From Takakia lepidozioides (taxonomy: Eukaryota; Streptophyta; Takakiopsida; Takakiales; Takakiaceae): a stretch of 64,000 bases of DNA. Positions 58,874 through 64,000 of the stretch are shown here, piece by piece. The DNA lies in NCBI GenBank assembly GCA_030704615.1, contig CM060732.1, positions 69,919,053-69,983,052 of the forward strand, written 5' to 3'. Within the stretch, counting starts at the first letter, position 1, and every line of letters begins with the position of its first letter. The position numbers were made by a program, and so were the translations under genes. The notes under the pieces were generated by a model. The model saw nothing but the letters and a program-made list of their open reading frames with translations. It searched no databases and was not told where the DNA came from.

Positions 58874-60316
58874 TTGGCAAAGCATCAACAGCCCAAAAGA
58901 CAAAGGAAAGGGATCACGTTGGAAGCCGAACCATTGGCTACAAGGCAGCCGGAGGAAGAAGTTACTCAAGCTCTTGTGCAGGAGAGGGTACAGCAACACA
59001 GAGATCAAGGGTTACAAACAGCACAACCTGTGGAGAGGGAACAAGAAGTCAATTCAGTATCACAGCCATCACAGCCAGGTGAACGGCTTGCCAGAGAGTT
59101 ACCACAAATGGTCCATGCGGTTCCTCCACAAATAATAGATTTGGAAACAGAAGGGTTAGATATTCCAACTACAGAGCAAGTGGTGGCAGAGATTGAGAGA
59201 GGTGATCTTCTCTATGAAGACTCTAGTTTGCTCAGAGAGAGAGTGGAGCCAGAGGTCCAAAATCTGTCCAGTGAACTTCCTGATGTGCAAGTAATACCCC
59301 CACCAGCGCCACAAGTTCCAGAAGAGGAACATCAGGACACAACAACATCTGGGAGAAATGAGGAAATTGAGAAGGAGAATCTGGTGGAGCAGTGGCCTGA
59401 GTGGTTTGTGAGGCATCATCCTATGGATGAGGGGGGTGAACAGCAGCATGTTAACCATGATGGGCCTCAGCAGGCTATGCTGATGAACTCCATAAGCCGA
59501 ACCCTCAATTTGTTGGGAACTTACATGAAGTCACATGTTCCAGTGACTCAGTTGGAAGTTTTGAAGGAGGAACTCAGAAGAGAGTTCGAAAATTGGTTGG
59601 CAACCGAAGGTGTTAACAAAGTTGAGATAGAAGTGCATCTGCAGTTGCAACAGGAGTTAAGGGAAACAAAGAATGCTCTGCAATTTGCTAAGCAGCAACT
59701 GATTGAGGGGGGTCTGGAGCAAGACCATCTGCAGGAGATACACAAGCAGCAATTATTCCAATTGCAGAGCAAGCATGAGGATGAAATGCAAGGACTAAAG
59801 GAACAACAGGCAGAGCTGGGGGTAGTACATCAAAGAATGACGGTGCAATGTGCCACCCTCACAAATGTTCTAGAGCAAGCCACAACAGAAGCCAACCAGC
59901 AGAGGGAGCGATGTGTAAGGGCAGAAACGGAGGTAGTGGAGCAAGCCAAATTCATTGTGGACCTCAAAGATACAATATGTCACAATGAGGGTGCTTTACA
60001 GCAATACAAACAGGTTGAGGCTAACCAGGAGAAGTACATTGTGGAGTTACAACAGACCCTTATGTCGAATAGGAATCAACTCTCTGTAGCTAACAAGGCA
60101 GCGAGGGAAGCCAATAATTTGGCTGCAGCTTATGCCAATTTAGTTGAACCTCATGAGAAGCGCATGCAAGGATTGCAACAGCAGTTAGATGCCTACAGAC
60201 TCAAGGAGGAGCAGAGTCTCAGAGATGTTACACAGGACAGAGTGGATGACCAACTTCTAAAAGTATGGTTAGCACAAGGGCCAGTGGAAGGGAAAGCACC
60301 GAGAAAGCTCACCTAG
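58874..60316 (+). CDS. Post-integrase ORF, part 3: long coiled-coil protein
   Basis: 480 codons in the same frame as parts 1 and 2. A Gln/Glu-rich, Pro-containing N-terminal third is followed from about 59,500 by continuous heptad-like helix (VPVTQLEVLKEELRREFENW, QQELRETKNALQFAKQQL, LKEQQAELGVVHQRM, QKQVEANQEKY region). It strongly resembles a coiled coil that could oligomerise or act as scaffold. It ends at TAG 60,314-60,316, after which a +1 shift continues coding sense. No known family was recognised. Confidence 0.6.
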   Translation: MAKHQQPKRQRKGITLEAEPLATRQPEEEVTQALVQERVQQHRDQGLQTAQPVEREQEVNSVSQPSQPGERLARELPQMVHAVPPQIIDLETEGLDIPTTEQVVAEIERGDLLYEDSSLLRERVEPEVQNLSSELPDVQVIPPPAPQVPEEEHQDTTTSGRNEEIEKENLVEQWPEWFVRHHPMDEGGEQQHVNHDGPQQAMLMNSISRTLNLLGTYMKSHVPVTQLEVLKEELRREFENWLATEGVNKVEIEVHLQLQQELRETKNALQFAKQQLIEGGLEQDHLQEIHKQQLFQLQSKHEDEMQGLKEQQAELGVVHQRMTVQCATLTNVLEQATTEANQQRERCVRAETEVVEQAKFIVDLKDTICHNEGALQQYKQVEANQEKYIVELQQTLMSNRNQLSVANKAAREANNLAAAYANLVEPHEKRMQGLQQQLDAYRLKEEQSLRDVTQDRVDDQLLKVWLAQGPVEGKAPRKLT

Positions 60317-60326
60317 GGGGCTGCAA

Positions 60327-61616
60327 GTGCAAAATATTGCCACCACTACTATAGACAATGTCTATAGTAGAATAGGAGAGCTCCAAGAGGATGTGGATAC
60401 ATTGCAGACTCAAGTGGAGGACTTGAGTTCAAACATAGACCAAAGGCTCATGATTCCTGAAGAACATCTTATGGAGGCGTATTTGAGGGCCAGAACTCTA
60501 GTTTTCGGGTCTTCTTCGCAAGAAGTGCAAGGGATGTCAATGGTGGAAACACCAATAGAACCAGTTTCACAGCAGATGGCTGTACATGTTACTGAATCTC
60601 CTATGACAGCAGATGCACGGCCTGAGGTATGGGGAAATGCTGCTTTCAAACCACCCAAGACTCATGCTGCACGGGAATACAACCGAGCAATGATCATGCC
60701 CTTCAATGAAATTCCACATAGCTTGGATTTGGCGTGGAATCAATTTGGTCCTCCACAATCCTTTCCACACTACTACCAAATAATGCGCATTTGGTTGCCA
60801 GTGGCCACTCGGACTAAGATTCTAGCAATGAATCAGCTCATTGAGGATCATCATTTTTCAAGGTACTGGTCTGAGGCAGGCACTATGTTGAAGGAGTTAA
60901 TAGCTTTCCAGGTTGTTCATGGGCACATTCACACCAAAACAAAGGAAGTAGCGAGTTTGGTCATGGGCTGTGGAATTTATTATACTGCTTGTTTCATTGC
61001 ACATTACCACATTGAGCAGCAGAAGATACAATCCAGATTTCTGACTTATTCCACTACAGATCATTGGACCTTACCTGTGGTGCCGCATCATACGTATTTA
61101 TATGATGTGAAAATCATGTTACAGAGGGATTCACAACTCCGTTCATGGTTTAACAGGGCCTGGAACAACTTGAGCAACGAAAAACGGCATATTGACGACA
61201 TTTTTAATAAGGAGCAGACAGCTTGGCAATACCTACACTGCTCCAAAGTTACTGGCACACCTCTCACCTACACTGAGAAGGAATTGTTGAAGTTCAATCA
61301 ACTTGCTTTCAACAGGTTACACAACGTTGTGAAGCTTAAGGTTCCTGACATGGTGGGGCCACATTGTATGCCAATTTTCATTCCAGAGAAACCAAAAAAG
61401 GCAAGAAAACCAAAAAACTGCAGGACTGAAACAGATTCGGACACAACAGCTGAATCTTCAGAACAAACTCTTGACGTATGGGAGGAATATGATCAAAGCA
61501 CTGCACGACAAGAAACGACGGGGATCTCCCACACCAGAGCCATTACAGCCGGTTCAGTCAAAGGGCAACAAATCAGGTACAAGTACAGCTCAAGCATCTC
61601 CAGCAAACAGTCATAG
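60327..61616 (+). CDS. Post-integrase ORF, part 4 (unknown, well-folded-looking)
   Basis: 429 codons beginning with another helix (NVYSRIGELQEDVDTLQTQVE). A globular region of mixed aromatic/hydrophobic content follows (REYNRAMIMPFNEIPHSLDL, HYYQIMRIWLPVATRTK, MGCGIYYTACFIAHYHIEQQ, YLYDVKIMLQRDSQLRSWF). The Lys-rich tail is at about 61,385-61,430. An overlapping frame (to TAA 61,704) gives a basic, Pro/Ser/Arg-rich end that may be the original C-terminus after a shift near 61,480. The function is unknown. Confidence 0.55.
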   Translation: MQNIATTTIDNVYSRIGELQEDVDTLQTQVEDLSSNIDQRLMIPEEHLMEAYLRARTLVFGSSSQEVQGMSMVETPIEPVSQQMAVHVTESPMTADARPEVWGNAAFKPPKTHAAREYNRAMIMPFNEIPHSLDLAWNQFGPPQSFPHYYQIMRIWLPVATRTKILAMNQLIEDHHFSRYWSEAGTMLKELIAFQVVHGHIHTKTKEVASLVMGCGIYYTACFIAHYHIEQQKIQSRFLTYSTTDHWTLPVVPHHTYLYDVKIMLQRDSQLRSWFNRAWNNLSNEKRHIDDIFNKEQTAWQYLHCSKVTGTPLTYTEKELLKFNQLAFNRLHNVVKLKVPDMVGPHCMPIFIPEKPKKARKPKNCRTETDSDTTAESSEQTLDVWEEYDQSTARQETTGISHTRAITAGSVKGQQIRYKYSSSISSKQS

Positions 61617-61725
61617 AACTCGGGCACGTACAGAGAGCCCTCCAAGGCACTCTCACAAACAGACAGGACCACGTTCACAAAGAATTACTGATCCTAAGCA
61701 GTAAACCATGAGGACACGGCTTTTT

Positions 61726-61740
61726 GAGAGGGGAAGGGGT
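61726..61740 (+). other. Polypurine tract of the inner element
   Basis: GAGAGGGGAAGGGGT ends two bases before the 3' LTR (61,743), as needed to prime plus-strand DNA. Confidence 0.75.
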
Positions 61741-61742
61741 AA

Positions 61743-62557
61743 TGTTAGGAGGCAGTCTGGGACTTAGGCATTTTTATGGGTTCTGTGGAGTTGGACTTGG
61801 ACACTTCTATGGGTTCTGAGGGGTACCCTTAATTTTTTAAGACAGCCCGTCACAGCCATACACAGCCCGACACAGTCACAGCCCGTCACAGCCAGTCACA
61901 GCCCGAAACAGCCGTCACAGTCTGACACAGCTGTCACAGTCGTAGGGAACGGTTATCATGACAGGGAACGACTGTGGGGAACAACATCTGCCGGGGAACA
62001 TGTAATTCACGGAGGACGGTTAGTGAAGGAAAACGGTTAGAACAGGGGGGGAGGGATAAAGCGGGTAGCGGAGACGAGAGGGGGGCACTTCTTGGGGGAG
62101 ACTTCGGACATCACTGGGGGAAAGGAGGAGAGAGCGTATCTCTGAGCAGAAAGATGGAGAGCACGGAGTAGGAGGAGGATCTGTTGATGCTTAATGATAG
62201 CAAGCAGTAGAATTATAATGTGGAGCAGATTAGAGACTCCAGGACTTTAGCCTGATACTTGATAGATATTAATCTGATACATACTTCATACTCACAGTGT
62301 GTAGAGGGATCTGAGTGAAGCTGTGGAATGAATGGATGAGTTGATGGAACAAACTGATACTTAATTACCAGCAGTAAGGTAACTAGCTAACATGAATGCG
62401 GGAAGGAAAACAAATAGGAAACACCCCCATGATACACTAGTTGTAGGTCATGACTGATTGTTCTGAGCAGGCTGAGTACTTAGAGATTTCCAACTCTTCT
62501 ATCTTGGAGTTTCTGCCTCGGATAGCGAAGGGATGGGTGAGTAAAAGCCGCGCGACA
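61743..62557 (+). repeat. 3' LTR of the inner element
   Basis: 815 bases with the same ends as the 5' LTR. It is followed by TTGCC (62,558-62,562), the duplicated target CTGCC with one transition. Confidence 0.92.
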
Positions 62558-64000
62558 TTGCCCTTGCAGCAAACTATGAGTGCGCCGCACCCCTAAATAT
62601 CCCAACTCCTCATGGGCATGGCGTACTAATCGCGCTCGTTGTGTTGGATGAGGCACAATCCTCATTCGTCCATCCTCCCATACCCGGAGTAGGTGAGTCC
62701 CCTCCCACTTGAACCTCTTGGCTCGTTGTAGGACCCGATCCCTCTCCTTAGCAGTCACACTGGATGTTGTCTCTCCGGTACGAAGGTTTGTCAACACTAA
62801 TATATCTTCATGTACATCCTTAGCACCACCAAACTCCTCACTAGTCTCTGGATCGTCATGCACGCTATCTACATGACCAATCGCGTGGGATAGACCAGCT
62901 TGAGCTCCCATTGCTAAAATGCACAAAAAGACCGATGCAAACCATCCTGGCACCATCTCCTCATCTGTCTCACCATGCCACCGAGCTGCAGTATCATCAT
63001 GCTCGCTCGTACATAGATTACGACTCAATCCATCTACATCCCGATTGACGATACCGGCTCGATGCACCACCTAGAAGTCGTACTCTTGAAGCATAAGTGC
63101 CCACCGTGCAAGTTCCATGTAAGCTTGTCTGACTCCATCAACCACTTCAACGGTTGGTGGTCCGTGACAAGGGTGAAGAGATTGCCACAGAGGTAGCATC
63201 TGAAATGTGCCACTGCCCATACCGCAGCTAGACACTCCCCTTCATAGGAACTATACTTTGCCTCGGCATCATTTTTCAAGCGGCTAGCATATGCCACTAC
63301 AAACTCTCTGCCCTCATCATCCACCTGTGTGAGCACTACTCTAATCCCCAACATACTCCACTCCGTATGTAGCTGGAAAGGCCGTCCCCGAATAGGCCGC
63401 CTCAGAATAGGTGCAGAAGTCAATCGAGCCTTGAGTTCCTCAAAGGTTTCCTCCTGCTCTTCCTCCCATTGCCACTCCTGACCTACCTTGGTCAACTTGG
63501 TAAGAGCCTTTGCAATGCTATTAAATCCCTTGACAAACCGTCGATAGTAGTTTGTCAATCCCATAAAAGCACAAACTCTGCTCACATCCATGGGGCGTGG
63601 AATGCATGCAATGGCCTCCACCTTTGTCTGTTGAACACCCAATCCTCTAGGGTATATTATGTGGCCCAGATACTCAATCTGATTGTGGAAGAACTTGCAC
63701 TTTCTGGGGTGCAGTTTCAACCCGTGCGCTTTCAAGCGCTCAAACATCATCTGAAGGTGTCTCTCATGCTCCTCAACCGTAGCACTAAAGACGATGATGT
63801 CATCAATGTAGCACCGGGCGAAGTCTAGCCCCGCGAGAATCCTATCCATGACCCTCTGAAACTCTGCAAGAGCATTCTTCAACCCAAACGGTAAGAACCG
63901 CCATTGGTACAAACAATCCTTCCTATGTTGGTCGTCTTTTGCTTGTCAACCTCTTTGATTGGCAACTGGTGGTAACCGGATCGCAAGTCCAATGTGCTAA
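62558..64000 (-). pseudogene. Outer gypsy element: reverse transcriptase, RNase H and start of integrase (runs off window)
   Basis: On minus from the window end: LDLRSGYHQ (about 63,980), a shift, then FLPFGLKNALAEFQR, the catalytic CYIDDIIVFS and YLGHIIYPRGL of RT. RNase H-like LASRLK/YASRLKNDAEAKYSS and TDHQPLKWL follow, then a linker and the integrase zinc-binding segment HAHEELGYLGVRRTHSLLQG, where the inner element begins. Removing the inner element joins LLQGQ to YWWRG in frame. RT Asp-Asp is intact, but shifts at about 63,915 and 63,070 break the frame. The element 5' part lies beyond the window. Confidence 0.85.

Larger units (their letters stand above)
49682..62557 (+). mobile_element. 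Inner Athila-like LTR retrotransposon (12,876 bp)
   Basis: LTRs at 49,682-50,536 and 61,743-62,557 start TGTTAGGAGG and end GCGACA. Flanks are CTGCC and TTGCC, a 5-bp target duplication with one transition. A PBS-like TTTGGCGACCATACTGGGGA follows the 5' LTR, and a purine tract precedes the 3' LTR. RT features (MPFGLCNAPATFQR, VFLDDFSVY) and a long coding region after integrase place it near the Athila lineage. It is inserted inside the integrase zinc-binding region of the outer gypsy element. LTRs differ by one or more repeat indels (about 40 bases) and, by eye, fewer than ten substitutions, so insertion is recent. Confidence 0.92.

Noticed and set aside
57089-61616. Envelope gene of the Athila-like element
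   Set aside because: No signal peptide, transmembrane segment or cleavage/fusion-like features are visible; a coiled coil dominates.

Overview
The window is nuclear DNA of a land plant. The evidence is GT-AG introns, a plastid-type small heat-shock protein gene, the fused plant enzyme UMP synthase, a PPR-DYW editing-factor relic, OSB-type PDF motifs, and dense plant transposons (MULE, hAT, chromovirus-like and Athila-like gypsy). The long, near-identical PPR repeats would fit a spore-bearing plant with an expanded DYW family, but the species cannot be fixed from sequence alone. Only two genes look intact: UMPS (35.5-38.6 kb, minus) and the plastid-type sHSP (15.6-17.0 kb, plus).

Layout. 1-7.86 kb: copy A of an unusual two-gene Mutator-like element. 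A SUMO-protease-like (Ulp1/C48) gene on the plus strand faces a MULE transposase gene on the minus strand. 8.8-14.35 kb: OSB-like PDF exons, tandemly duplicated, read in frame into a broken PPR-DYW gene with about 303-bp internal repeats. 15.0-17.0 kb: sHSP gene with a heat-shock-element-like promoter. 17.3-21.6 kb: non-coding repeats, foldback hairpins, a tRNA-like SINE head, and an array of about 15 GC-rich palindromes. 21.8-24.3 kb: gag relic, a C5-cytosine-methyltransferase motif fragment, 16-bp palindromes and a SWIM-finger fragment. 24.3-33.7 kb: copy B of the two-gene MULE, inverted relative to A, with a fuller Ulp1 gene but a 5'-truncated transposase. 35.5-38.6 kb: UMPS. 39.075-43.695 kb: a complete hAT element with TIRs and a perfect 8-bp target duplication, carrying a dead transposase and a PPR-derived fragment. 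45.4-47.1 kb: chromovirus relic. 48.1-64 kb: a gypsy element on the minus strand with an integrase-linked PHD-like finger, split by a 12.9-kb Athila-like LTR element (49,682-62,557) that has about 4 kb of unrecognised coding sequence after the integrase.

The most interesting system is the two-gene MULE. A short motif (AGTCTGCTG or AGTCCGCTG and its complement) fills its leader, introns and spacers, and also its exons, where the opposite orientation is translated as Gln-Gln-Thr repeats. The Ulp1-like protein keeps the His-Asp-Gln-Cys catalytic signature and also has a SUMO-interaction-like motif. Neither copy is intact: A has a nonsense codon, a deletion of about 2.2 kb and a transposase frameshift; B has a truncated transposase and several TAG codons. 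A second theme is that many in-frame stops across unrelated elements are TAG, consistent with CAG/CTG (CHG) deamination or, less likely, UAG readthrough.
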